Source of the DNA: an uncultured Croceitalea sp.
GTDB taxonomy: Bacteria > Bacteroidota > Bacteroidia > Flavobacteriales > Flavobacteriaceae
Reading direction: 5' to 3'
Length of the DNA stretch: 34,104 nt
Assembly: GCA_937959125.1 (NCBI GenBank)
Contig: CALGQU010000012.1
Coordinates: forward strand, 1-34,104
Made by a program: the position numbers and the translations under genes. Numbering within the stretch: position 1 is the first letter of the stretch; every line of letters starts with the position of its first letter. The notes beneath the pieces are model-generated. The model made no database searches, had not been told where the DNA came from, and worked only from the letters and a program-made list of their open reading frames with translations. Below, one piece after another: positions 16,727 through 24,525 of this stretch.

Positions 16727-18136
16727 ATGATGACATCCTTAAAAATAAAGAGTGTTCTATTCTTTTCACTATACTTTGGTCTTGCCAGTTTTCATTATTT
16801 CGATAGGGATTCAACAGCTATGGGTACCCATGAGATTGAGGCTAAGGAGGTTCCCGTTACTTCTTATTTCTTGAATTTGTTAACGGAAAAATCTGAAAAA
16901 AGCATCAATGCGATTATAGATCAACTTGATGCGGAATGGGATTCTTCCTATGAGATTTTTCTTTTGGAAACCCTTTATTTTTCGCAAAACACCAGAACAT
17001 CAAGCAAGCTATTAAAACTGCTCCAACAAAAGACAAACAAGTCTTATGGGTATGATTTGGACAAATGGTACCAATGGCTTTGGAACAAGGATGAAACCTA
17101 TCCTGACGATTATTTCGCTTTTAAAGCGGCTTTGCATGAAGGCATCGATTCAAAATTCAGCCGTTATTTTTTAGATCGGGAAAAGCAGGCTACCATCCGT
17201 TTGGATGAAGTCCGATGGGGCGGTGTCCTACAAGATGGAATTCCCCCCTTACGGCAACCAAAAATGTTGGGGGCCTTAGAGGCTACCTACCTAAAAGATA
17301 CATCCATTGTATTTGGTATTGAGGTAAATGGGGATGCACGTGCCTATCCCAAGCAGATTTTGGCTTGGCATGAAATGTTTGTGGATACCGTTGGCGGGGT
17401 GGATGTGGCCGGAGTCTATTGTACGCTATGTGGAACGGTCATCCTATACAGAACAGAACAGAACGGCGTTAACCACCAGATGGGAACCAGTGGTTTTCTA
17501 TACCGTTCCAATAAGTTGATGTATGATAAGGCAACACAATCCTTATGGAGTACGTTAGATGGCGAACCCGTTATAGGGCCACTGGTTGGAAAAGGCATCA
17601 AGTTGGATTATTTAAGCGTGGTCACCACCACTTGGGGCGAATGGAAAAAACGCCATCCAGATACCAAAGTACTTTCATTAAATACGGGGCACCGCAGGGA
17701 TTACAGGGAAGGCGTAGCCTATAAAGACTATTTTGCTACGGACGACCTTATGTTTACCGTACCCAATATTGATACCAGTCTTAACAATAAAGACGAGATT
17801 CTAGCCATACGTCTGCCAGAGGAACCGAATTTAAATATTGCCATTAGCAGTAAATTCCTTAAGAAAAACAAAGTGTACCAGCATAAAATAGGAAAAGTAC
17901 CCTTTACCGTTTTTACGGATAAGACAGGAGCACATCGCGTTTTTAAGACCAAGGGTATTACATTCACCAATTTTGATGGTCAAAGCACAGCTACCGATGA
18001 AAAGGGACTACGGTGGACCATTAAGGAAAATAAGATGGTCAATCAAAATGGATCGGTATTAAACCGTTTTCAATCGCATAACGCCTTTTGGTTTGGGTAC
18101 AAAGCAGCATATCCGGATGTGGAATTGATCAAATAA
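16727..18136 (+). CDS. DUF3179 domain-containing protein
   Basis: A 469-residue protein. A hydrophobic N-terminus (about 6-21, KIKSVLFFSLYFGLAS) suggests export or anchoring. Residues about 45-150 form a helical region of unknown type (KLLKLLQQKTNKSYGYD, WYQWLWNKDE). The DUF3179 domain follows, with NGDARAYPKQILAWHE, VYCTLCGTVILY (C232 and C235), GTSGFLYRSNKLMYD and SLWSTLDGEPVIGPL. The invariant C-x2-C, histidine and aspartate look like a metal or redox site, but no activity has been established for the family as far as I know. It follows the acyltransferase on the same strand but with a 226-base gap, so a shared operon is uncertain. It converges with the BspA-like gene across a 79-base gap. 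Confidence 0.88.
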   Translation: MMTSLKIKSVLFFSLYFGLASFHYFDRDSTAMGTHEIEAKEVPVTSYFLNLLTEKSEKSINAIIDQLDAEWDSSYEIFLLETLYFSQNTRTSSKLLKLLQQKTNKSYGYDLDKWYQWLWNKDETYPDDYFAFKAALHEGIDSKFSRYFLDREKQATIRLDEVRWGGVLQDGIPPLRQPKMLGALEATYLKDTSIVFGIEVNGDARAYPKQILAWHEMFVDTVGGVDVAGVYCTLCGTVILYRTEQNGVNHQMGTSGFLYRSNKLMYDKATQSLWSTLDGEPVIGPLVGKGIKLDYLSVVTTTWGEWKKRHPDTKVLSLNTGHRRDYREGVAYKDYFATDDLMFTVPNIDTSLNNKDEILAIRLPEEPNLNIAISSKFLKKNKVYQHKIGKVPFTVFTDKTGAHRVFKTKGITFTNFDGQSTATDEKGLRWTIKENKMVNQNGSVLNRFQSHNAFWFGYKAAYPDVELIK

Positions 18137-18215
18137 GATGAGCCACTAAAGGAAAATCTTATTTTTCAAACTCGTCACTATCTTTTTTAAACCCCTCAAT
18201 AACTGATCGTATTTT

Positions 18216-20393
18216 TTAGTTAGGGTTGCAATTTGTGAAATTAGGCACGTTTACTGGGTCTAGCTGGCTTAGAGAACCGCCGGAGAACGAGTTACAACTA
18301 GTAACGTTGGAGACGTCCCACGGTGTCAAATCTTGATTGAAGGTTCCTGCATTTTCGAACATAGATTCCATATTGGTAACGTTGCCCACATTCCAATTGT
18401 CAATATCTTGATTAAAATTATCTGCCCTTCTAAACATATTCTCCATATCCGTCACATTACCCACGTTCCAACTGCGTATTTCTCCATTAAATGAACGTGC
18501 TTCTTGGAACATAAATCGCATGTCGGTGACATTCCCTACATCCCAATTGTCCAAGTCCTGGTTAAAAGATATCGCGCCATTAAACAGACTACTCATATTG
18601 GCGACATTACTAACATCCCAACTGCCAATAGTACCATTGAAAGCCTGGTTGAATGCGAACATACCGTTCATATCCGTAACACTACTAACATCCCAGGAAC
18701 TGATATCACCATTAAAACTACCGGCAGTGGTAGGTGTAGTGCCCCCAAACATTCTGTTCATCCTTGTGACATTACTTACATTCCAAGCACTAAGATCTCC
18801 ATTAAAGGCAATGGCATCTATAAACATTCTTGACATAAATGTTACATTTCCTACGTCCCAGGCACTGATATCGGCATTAAAGCTTACCGCGTTGGCGAAC
18901 ATACCACTCATATTAGTTACACTGCCCACATTCCATGCACTTAGATCTCCATTGAAACTAGAAATCAGATTGGGGTTCATTATAGTTTCGAACATGCCGT
19001 TCATATCCGTAACATTGCTAACATCCCATGCGCTGATATCACCGTTAAAATTTACGGCATTGGCAAACATACTGCTCATATCGGTAACATTGCTTACGTT
19101 CCAAGCACTTAAATCCCCGTTGAAACTAGATTGTGTATCCGTGTTAAAGGAAGCGAACATATTACTCATATCGGTTACATTTCCAACATCCCATGTGCTA
19201 ATATCCCCATTAAAGCTAAGTGCAGTTTCAAAAAGCCCGTGCATATTGGTAACATTACTTACATCCCAAGCACTTAAATCACTATTTACGCTGCTGGCCC
19301 TTTCAAACATATTTTCCATACTCTGTACTTGCGAAAGGTCGGGAACATCAGTAGCATTGATAACAAGGTTGGTACAATTTCTAAATGAATTTTCCATACT
19401 TAACCAGACCAATGTGCCCCATTGCTCTACAGATAGGATTTTACGGGCATTTTCCACATCAACCATATCCAGTCTTACCGTTAGGAAATTACCAAAAATA
19501 GAAATCGTATAGTCTCCCGGTGCGCTATAGGTATGCTGGGCGTTTCCAGACAAATCCAAATCCATCGTACCATCTCCCCAATCTACCATGAAATTCGTCG
19601 TATTGATGGAACCGACAGGGATAGTGATGGTCTCATCCGTGCTTGTTGTTCTCCAAACGGTAACGAAAGCCTCACCACCTTCATCAACATTTATGACCAT
19701 AAGTTCAACTATTCCTTCCGTCTCAAGCTCCCCATCCGATACAGCTATAGTCAAACTAAAATTCGTCTGTGCCTCAAAATCCAAATTTTGACCGGCGACC
19801 AAACTCAGTTCACCAGAGTTTTCGTCAATTTCAAAAAGACCGGTAAAATCGGTATTGTCTGCGGTAGCACCCACAATACTAAAGGTCAAGGCATCTTCAT
19901 CGGGGTCCGTGGCCATTATCGTACCAATAACATCAACATCGGTTATATCTTCCCGGGCAGAAAAATCTTGTGCTTCGATAATCGGAGCTAAATTTTCGGT
20001 TTCATCAGTAACATTGATGGTAATTTGGGCTGAAGATTGCGCCGTACCGTCAGAAACCTGAACGGTAATCGTATGACTTTGTGCAGTCTCAAAATCTAAG
20101 TTTTGTCCACTTACCAATGATAACGCTCCTGCCGAACTTGTTTCGAAAAGGCCATTAGCGTTGGCCGTAATACTAAAAGTTAAATTATCATTGTCGGGGT
20201 CGTTAGCCTGAACAGTTCCAATGACCGTTTGATCATCAATGAGCTCTGATGCAGAAAAGGACTGGTTTGAAATACTAGGTGCCCGGTTAGTAACACTATC
20301 TTCCGCTTCATTGTCTGAAGAGCAGCCAACAAACAAAACAAAGATTAACATAAGGGAAAAGGAGAATATTGGGAGGGAACTAATTCTTTTCAT
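18216..20393 (-). CDS. BspA-like (DUF285) repeat surface lipoprotein with cadherin-like domains
   Basis: A 725-residue lipoprotein. The lipobox FVGC places lipidation at C24; the following SSDNEAEDS is acidic, as in the Bacteroidota export signal that sends lipoproteins to the cell surface. Two cadherin-like domains follow (about 37-130 and 136-237, each with SGQNLDFE-type and DPD(N/E)D motifs), then a PKD-like part with FMVDWGDGT (268-276). Residues about 370-705 are 13 DUF285/BspA leucine-rich-like units around WDVSNVTDM or WNVGNVTDM. Their tryptophans are at 376, 401, 431, 456, 487, 512, 537, 567, 592, 617, 642, 667 and 692. No type IX secretion C-terminal domain is present. BspA-family proteins mediate adhesion and protein binding; ligand unknown here. 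It lies 148 bases downstream of lpdA. Confidence 0.9.
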   Translation of the reverse strand: MKRISSLPIFSFSLMLIFVLFVGCSSDNEAEDSVTNRAPSISNQSFSASELIDDQTVIGTVQANDPDNDNLTFSITANANGLFETSSAGALSLVSGQNLDFETAQSHTITVQVSDGTAQSSAQITINVTDETENLAPIIEAQDFSAREDITDVDVIGTIMATDPDEDALTFSIVGATADNTDFTGLFEIDENSGELSLVAGQNLDFEAQTNFSLTIAVSDGELETEGIVELMVINVDEGGEAFVTVWRTTSTDETITIPVGSINTTNFMVDWGDGTMDLDLSGNAQHTYSAPGDYTISIFGNFLTVRLDMVDVENARKILSVEQWGTLVWLSMENSFRNCTNLVINATDVPDLSQVQSMENMFERASSVNSDLSAWDVSNVTNMHGLFETALSFNGDISTWDVGNVTDMSNMFASFNTDTQSSFNGDLSAWNVSNVTDMSSMFANAVNFNGDISAWDVSNVTDMNGMFETIMNPNLISSFNGDLSAWNVGSVTNMSGMFANAVSFNADISAWDVGNVTFMSRMFIDAIAFNGDLSAWNVSNVTRMNRMFGGTTPTTAGSFNGDISSWDVSSVTDMNGMFAFNQAFNGTIGSWDVSNVANMSSLFNGAISFNQDLDNWDVGNVTDMRFMFQEARSFNGEIRSWNVGNVTDMENMFRRADNFNQDIDNWNVGNVTNMESMFENAGTFNQDLTPWDVSNVTSCNSFSGGSLSQLDPVNVPNFTNCNPN
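18320..19268 (-). repeat. 13 tandem 75-base coding repeats (25-residue BspA/DUF285 units)
   Basis: Inside the lipoprotein gene the conserved tryptophan recurs every 25 residues (75 bases) nine times. It recurs at 30, 31 and 30 residues in the three places where 5-6 residues are inserted just before the SFNGD motif. Divergence between units is large enough that the array is an old duplication, not a slippage hot spot. The repeat also opens a long antisense frame, which is not a gene. Confidence 0.9.
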
Positions 20394-20445
20394 TAAGGTT
20401 TAGTTTGAAAGGTTTGATTTAACACAAAACGAATAAGTAATTCAA

Positions 20446-20458
20446 ATATTGTGAATAT
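20446..20458. promoter_or_regulatory. Short inverted repeat upstream of the BspA-like gene
   Basis: ATATT-GTG-AATAT, 5-base arms around a 3-base centre, lies 53 bases upstream of the lipoprotein start codon and may mark an operator or promoter region. No perfect TAnnTTTG was found in this gap, so regulation cannot be assigned. Confidence 0.25.
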
Positions 20459-20541
20459 CAAAATATACGAATCCAGATAAGTCGGAAACTCAAATGCAGG
20501 TCTTGCCCATACTATTTGGTAAATATCGTAAGACGTAACAA

Positions 20542-21948
20542 TCAAATATGCAAGGCCCGATCTCCGGTCGCCGCCAAGGCGGCTTCTTTCACCGCTTCGG
20601 CATAGGTAGGATGGGCATGGCTCATACGCGACATATCTTCTGCAGAAGCCCTAAATTCCATGGCGGTCACCGCTTCCGTAATTAAATCGGCACATCTGGC
20701 CCCTATCATATGGACACCCAATACTTCATCGGTTTCCTTATCTGCCAATATTTTTACAAAACCGTCGATATCCATGCTAGCCCGTGCGCGACCTAAAGCA
20801 CGCATGGGAAATTGCCCGGATTTATAGGCAACGCCGGCTTCTTTTAATTCTTCTTCGGTCTTACCAACGGCAGCAACTTCTGGCCAAGTATAGACCACAC
20901 CGGGAATAAGGTTGTAATTTATATGGGGTTTTTGACCGGCCAATAACTCGGCTACCATGGTGCCTTCTTCCTCGGCCTTATGTGCAAGCATCGCTCCGCG
21001 TACCACATCACCAATAGCATAAATATGGGAGGCACTGGTCTGTAAATGGTCGTTGACCACTACCCTACCCTTTTCATCCAGCTCTACTCCTGCGGCAGCG
21101 GCATTAAGCCCGTCCGTAAAAGGTCTTCTTCCTACGGAAACAAGGCAATAGTCCCCTTTGAATTCTACTTCCTGTCCTTTTTTATCATCGGCCTTGATGA
21201 TTACTTCATCCCCATTTCGTTCCACCGATTTTACTTTATGGGATAGATGGAACTTTACTTTTTGTTTTTTCATCACTTTCATCAATTCTTTGGAAAGTGC
21301 CCCATCCATTCCGGGGATAATCCGATCCATATACTCCACTACGGAAACATCGGCACCCAAACGTTTGTATACTTGTCCCAGTTCCAATCCAATGACCCCA
21401 CCTCCAATGATAATCATGTGCTTGGGCACTTCCTTGAGCTTTAACGCCTCCGTAGAAGTAATGACCCGTTCTTTGTCCAATGTGATAAATGGCAGTGTAG
21501 AAGGTTTTGAACCGGTAGCTATAATGGTGTTTTTGGCAGAAATGGTATCGGTGCTACCATCTTCTTTGGTAATATTAATAGTGTTGGCATCCTTAAAACT
21601 TCCGATACCGTAATGGACCTCAATTTTATTCTTGTCCATCAAAAATTCTATCCCCTTTGTGGTTTGGTCAACAACGGCTTGTTTGCGCCCGATCATCTTT
21701 TCCAAATTGATTTTCACCTCTCCGGGAATCTCAATACCATGGGTTTCAAAATGTTTTACCGCATCTTCATAGTGATGGGAAGAGTCCAATAAGGCTTTGG
21801 AGGGAATACAGCCAACGTTAAGGCAAGTACCTCCCAAAGTGGCATATTTCTCTATAATTGCAGTCTTCATGCCTAATTGTGCACATCGGATCGCTGCAAC
21901 ATATCCTCCAGGGCCGGACCCTATAACAACCACATCATATTCACTCAT
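20542..21948 (-). CDS. lpdA: Dihydrolipoyl dehydrogenase (E3)
   Basis: A 468-residue FAD enzyme that reoxidizes dihydrolipoamide with NAD+ in the 2-oxoacid dehydrogenase and glycine cleavage complexes. The N-terminal FAD fold is VVIGSGPGGYVAA, the redox disulfide is in GGTCLNVGCIPSK (C42, C47), the NAD-binding GGGVIGLELG lies about mid-protein, and the C-terminal active-site motif HAHPTYAE supplies the catalytic His and Glu. Length and motifs are fully typical. No E1 or E2 genes are adjacent, which suggests that this E3 is shared between complexes. A separate promoter is likely (see 21991-21998). Confidence 0.97.
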   Translation of the reverse strand: MSEYDVVVIGSGPGGYVAAIRCAQLGMKTAIIEKYATLGGTCLNVGCIPSKALLDSSHHYEDAVKHFETHGIEIPGEVKINLEKMIGRKQAVVDQTTKGIEFLMDKNKIEVHYGIGSFKDANTINITKEDGSTDTISAKNTIIATGSKPSTLPFITLDKERVITSTEALKLKEVPKHMIIIGGGVIGLELGQVYKRLGADVSVVEYMDRIIPGMDGALSKELMKVMKKQKVKFHLSHKVKSVERNGDEVIIKADDKKGQEVEFKGDYCLVSVGRRPFTDGLNAAAAGVELDEKGRVVVNDHLQTSASHIYAIGDVVRGAMLAHKAEEEGTMVAELLAGQKPHINYNLIPGVVYTWPEVAAVGKTEEELKEAGVAYKSGQFPMRALGRARASMDIDGFVKILADKETDEVLGVHMIGARCADLITEAVTAMEFRASAEDMSRMSHAHPTYAEAVKEAALAATGDRALHI

Positions 21949-21990
21949 ATCACTACAATTTTTATTAAAATTATATCATAAAAACGAAAG

Positions 21991-21998
21991 CAAAAATA
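21991..21998 (-). promoter_or_regulatory. Candidate -7 promoter element for lpdA
   Basis: On the minus strand this is TATTTTTG followed by C, a perfect match to the Bacteroidota -7 motif TAnnTTTG. It lies 42 bases upstream of the lpdA start, leaving a short leader. The -33 element is weak (a GTT about 18 bases upstream). Confidence 0.5.
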
Positions 21999-22025
21999 CG
22001 AATGTTTTTGGGAACTGGATGTTTT

Positions 22026-22418
22026 CTATATTGGTGCCAACGGAAACTTTTCTGCCATATAATGACCCAACCATATACCGGATAGCAAGGCAGCATTTAG
22101 GGTGGCATCAAACCACAACGGACTCGAAAAATCTGGGCACGTGCTTGCAAAGAACATTTTGGCCATTACATAAAGTGACATGACCATATGTGGAATCAAA
22201 CTTTTTCTAATAACAATCAAAGAGGCCAAAAATCCTGAGAAACTGGCCGATGTCAATAAGGCTGCCGGACCCAATACCACATCCAATTGCTGTAAGGAAC
22301 AATACCGTAACCCATTAAAAATAATGTCTTTGGATATTTTGGTATATAGGATAAGTGCTGCACAGCCTAAAGCGGTCGCCGCGGAAATGAGCAACACCCT
22401 ATTACGACGGGTCATCAT
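22026..22418 (-). CDS. Small four-helix membrane protein of unknown function
   Basis: A 130-residue protein starting at ATG 22418; a longer frame would need a TTG at 22457 and would add a hydrophilic tail with no support. Four hydrophobic segments are visible: VLLISAATALGCAALILY, LGPAALLTSASFSGFLASLI, MVMSLYVMAKMFFA and LNAALLSGIWLGHYM. The N-terminus is MMTRRNR, so the first helix probably starts from the cytoplasm. I do not recognise the family. It lies 77 bases upstream of lpdA and downstream of the Lrp gene, all on the minus strand. Confidence 0.6.
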   Translation of the reverse strand: MMTRRNRVLLISAATALGCAALILYTKISKDIIFNGLRYCSLQQLDVVLGPAALLTSASFSGFLASLIVIRKSLIPHMVMSLYVMAKMFFASTCPDFSSPLWFDATLNAALLSGIWLGHYMAEKFPLAPI

Positions 22419-22475
22419 GATGATTGTTTTTTGATTGTCTACTAAAGATAAACCCAATCAAACCAGTTATATTGC

Positions 22476-22503
22476 CATTTTAACAGCATTTTAGCTTAAA
22501 ATG
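22476..22503. repeat. Three copies of CATTTTA, two direct and one inverted
   Basis: CATTTTA occurs at 22476-22482 and 22487-22493, and its exact reverse complement TAAAATG at 22497-22503. The last two form a 7-base-arm hairpin with a GCT loop. They lie 58-85 bases upstream of the small membrane protein gene and could be a regulator site or a short transcript hairpin. Confidence 0.35.
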
Positions 22504-22553
22504 GACCTAAAGGTAACCTCTCGATCCTATTATCGGAGAAGTTCCAAGGATTA

Positions 22554-22582
22554 CTAAAATCCTATTCATAAGCGGGATTTAG
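22554..22582. terminator. Weak hairpin downstream of the Lrp gene
   Basis: CTAAAATCC and GGGATTTAG are nearly complementary arms (with a one-base bulge) around an 11-base loop, starting 37 bases after the stop of the Lrp/AsnC gene on the minus strand. There is no following T tract, so this is a low-confidence terminator. Confidence 0.25.
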
Positions 22583-22618
22583 CTTATAATTTTTAGGATG
22601 TCTTACAGGCCTCTAAAA

Positions 22619-23080
22619 TTAAGTTTCACTAATATAAACTGCTGTGGAATTTTTAACGGAATTGATGACAAAAGAGCTTTGGGTACTTCCAATTTGGTCT
22701 ATGGTGGTGAGCTTGCTGACCATAAATTCCCGATATGCCTGCATGTTTGCCAAATGAATGGTCAAAATATAGTCGTAATCCCCACTAATATGATGGCACT
22801 CCTTTACTTCTTTCAAGGAAAGTACCTGCTTTTCAAATCGCATTATATTGTCTTTGGTATGCTGGATAAGTTTTACATGACAGAGCACCGTAAAACTACG
22901 GTTGACCTTTGTTTTGTCTACCAAAGCCACGTATTTGGTGATGGTACCTTCGCGCTCCAAGCGTTTAATACGTTCATACACCGCCGTGGTAGAGAGATTT
23001 AATTGTAACGCATACTCTTTGGTGGTTTTTTTGCAATCCTCTTGCAGGAGCTGTAACAATTTTTTATCGGTAGTGTCCAT
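22619..23080 (-). CDS. Lrp/AsnC family transcriptional regulator
   Basis: A 153-residue regulator. The N-terminal winged helix-turn-helix is TTKEYALQLNLSTTAVYERI with KRLEREGTITKY, and the C-terminal part is the AsnC ligand-binding (RAM) domain, with VKECHHISGDYDYILTI. Proteins of this family sense amino acids and bind A/T-rich palindromic sites as multimers. It is divergent from the methionine gamma-lyase-like gene across a 155-base, very A/T-rich gap holding inverted repeats. This layout suggests that it controls the lyase and NhaC genes, as MdeR controls mdeA in Pseudomonas putida. The effector is not visible from sequence; methionine or another sulfur amino acid is the obvious candidate. 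Confidence 0.93.
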   Translation of the reverse strand: MDTTDKKLLQLLQEDCKKTTKEYALQLNLSTTAVYERIKRLEREGTITKYVALVDKTKVNRSFTVLCHVKLIQHTKDNIMRFEKQVLSLKEVKECHHISGDYDYILTIHLANMQAYREFMVSKLTTIDQIGSTQSSFVINSVKNSTAVYISET

Positions 23081-23135
23081 TTTTTGTGGATAGATTTTCC
23101 TATTCTAAAGATATAAGTAACAGTAAATCGAATTA

Positions 23136-23187
23136 AAATCTAAATAATTATAAAATATAGATTTAAAAACTAATATACTATATTTTA
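23136..23187. promoter_or_regulatory. Divergent operator candidate with two inverted repeats between the Lrp and lyase genes
   Basis: A perfect 10-base inverted repeat pairs TAAAATATAG (23151-23160) with CTATATTTTA (23178-23187) across 17 bases. It overlaps a second repeat pairing AAATCTA (23136-23142) with TAGATTT (23158-23164) across 15 bases. Lrp/AsnC proteins bind sites of this A/T-rich type, and the location in the middle of the divergent gap suits one operator controlling both genes. No perfect TAnnTTTG was found for either gene. Confidence 0.45.
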
Positions 23188-23235
23188 ATTGATATAAAAT
23201 TTAATTAAAATTATTTTTACTTAAAATAGTTAAAG

Positions 23236-24456
23236 ATGAAGTACAAGTCGGCAGCGCAGTTACAAGAATTACAGTATTTTGGAGAGTTTGGGGGTGTAAA
23301 TCCTTCCATATCAGATTCATCTACCTATACTTTTTTATCTGCAAAAACCATGTTCGATACCTTTGAGGGCAATACCGAAGGTTGTTATCTGTACAGCAGG
23401 CATTCTTCCCCTTCCAACCTTTATCTGGGCGAAGCATTGGCCGCTATGGAAGGAACCGAGGCAGCCAATGTATACGCTAGTGGTATGGGTGCCATTAGTG
23501 CCGTTATCATGCAACTTTGCAATGCTGGGGACCATATCGTTACCAGCCGTACCATTTATGGGGGCACTTATGCCTTCATGAAAAACTTTTTAAAAAAATA
23601 CGATATCGCAACTTCTTTTGTGGACATCACCAATCTGGAAAAAGTAGCCAGCCAGATAACACCTAAAACTAAAATGATTTATTGTGAGGTCGTTAGCAAC
23701 CCTCTTTTGGAAGTAGCGGATATCAAGGCTATGTCCGCTTTAGCTAAAAAGCATGGTATTCCCTTGGTAGTGGACAACACCTTTTCACCCTTAAGCATTG
23801 GCGCAGCACATTTGGGAGCGGATATTGTTATCCATAGCCTCACCAAATTTATTAACGGCACTAGCGATTGTGTTGCCGGTGCGGTTTGCGGTACTTCTGA
23901 ATTCTGTCTTTCTTTAAAGGATGTTAATGAAGGTGCCGGAATGTTATTTGGGAGTACCTTGGATAGTTTGCGCGCTGCCAGTATCCTCAAGAATATGAGG
24001 ACGCTACACATCCGGATTAAAAAACACAGTGAGAATGCCATGCACTTGGCCCAATGTTTTGAGAACGATGGTCTAAAAGTTGGTTACCCAGGACTTAAAT
24101 CACACAAAGGGCATTCCGTTTTTAAGGAACAGATGAATACCGAATACGGTTTTGGGGGGTTGCTTACCATTGATGTCGGTTCCCTAGAAAAAGCCAATGC
24201 CCTTATGGAGATGATGCAACATAAGAACCTAGGATACTTGGCCGTTAGTCTCGGCTTTTACAAAACCCTTTTTAGCGCGCCGGGTACATCCACCTCTTCT
24301 GAAATCCCGGAAGAAGAACAACAAGAGATGGGCCTAACGGATGGATTGATACGTTTTTCCGTTGGATTGGATAATGACATACATAAAACCTATTTGGATA
24401 TGAAGGCCTGTATGCAAGAACTTGACATTTTAGAAGGTGGAGTCATTTTAACCTAA
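23236..24456 (+). CDS. PLP-dependent trans-sulfuration family lyase, methionine gamma-lyase-like
   Basis: A 406-residue Cys/Met-metabolism PLP enzyme, cytoplasmic. The PLP lysine is K204 in HSLTKFINGTSD, and YSRHSSPSNLYLGEALAAMEG (about 53-73) supplies the phosphate-binding Tyr and Arg of the neighbouring subunit. The C-terminus has GLIRFSVGLDN with the carboxylate-binding Arg. The neighbouring NhaC transporter and Lrp regulator point to methionine gamma-lyase (methionine to methanethiol, ammonia and 2-oxobutyrate). However, the hallmark cysteine of characterised methionine gamma-lyases (in YGCT) is Gly here (YGGT, residue 110), and the usual HPASMTH loop is APGTSTSS. Cystathionine gamma-lyase, homocysteine or cysteine lyase activity is therefore also possible. 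Confidence 0.85.
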   Translation: MKYKSAAQLQELQYFGEFGGVNPSISDSSTYTFLSAKTMFDTFEGNTEGCYLYSRHSSPSNLYLGEALAAMEGTEAANVYASGMGAISAVIMQLCNAGDHIVTSRTIYGGTYAFMKNFLKKYDIATSFVDITNLEKVASQITPKTKMIYCEVVSNPLLEVADIKAMSALAKKHGIPLVVDNTFSPLSIGAAHLGADIVIHSLTKFINGTSDCVAGAVCGTSEFCLSLKDVNEGAGMLFGSTLDSLRAASILKNMRTLHIRIKKHSENAMHLAQCFENDGLKVGYPGLKSHKGHSVFKEQMNTEYGFGGLLTIDVGSLEKANALMEMMQHKNLGYLAVSLGFYKTLFSAPGTSTSSEIPEEEQQEMGLTDGLIRFSVGLDNDIHKTYLDMKACMQELDILEGGVILT

Positions 24457-24525
24457 GCTGTCAATTGGTTTGGAGAACATAGGGCAAAGTCGTAATATTA
24501 CTCTCCACCAACTTTGTAAAAGGCC

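Noticed and set aside
18320-19268. Regular 75-base periodicity that could suggest a CRISPR array
   Set aside because: The repeats are contiguous, coding, divergent at the base level and have no unique spacers. They belong to the BspA/DUF285 protein repeat.
18520-19512. 330-codon open frame on the plus strand opposite the BspA-like gene
   Set aside because: It is the antisense of a 75-base tandem repeat, which keeps a stop-free frame by repetition. Its translation is a low-complexity leucine/serine/proline-rich repeat with no recognisable domain.
21158-21613. 151-codon plus-strand open frame opposite lpdA
   Set aside because: It is fully antisense to a conserved enzyme and has no recognisable domain.
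22419-22457. Upstream extension of the small membrane protein to a TTG at 22457
   Set aside because: It would add a hydrophilic tail ahead of the basic MMTRRNR start and the first membrane helix. The ATG at 22418 fits better.
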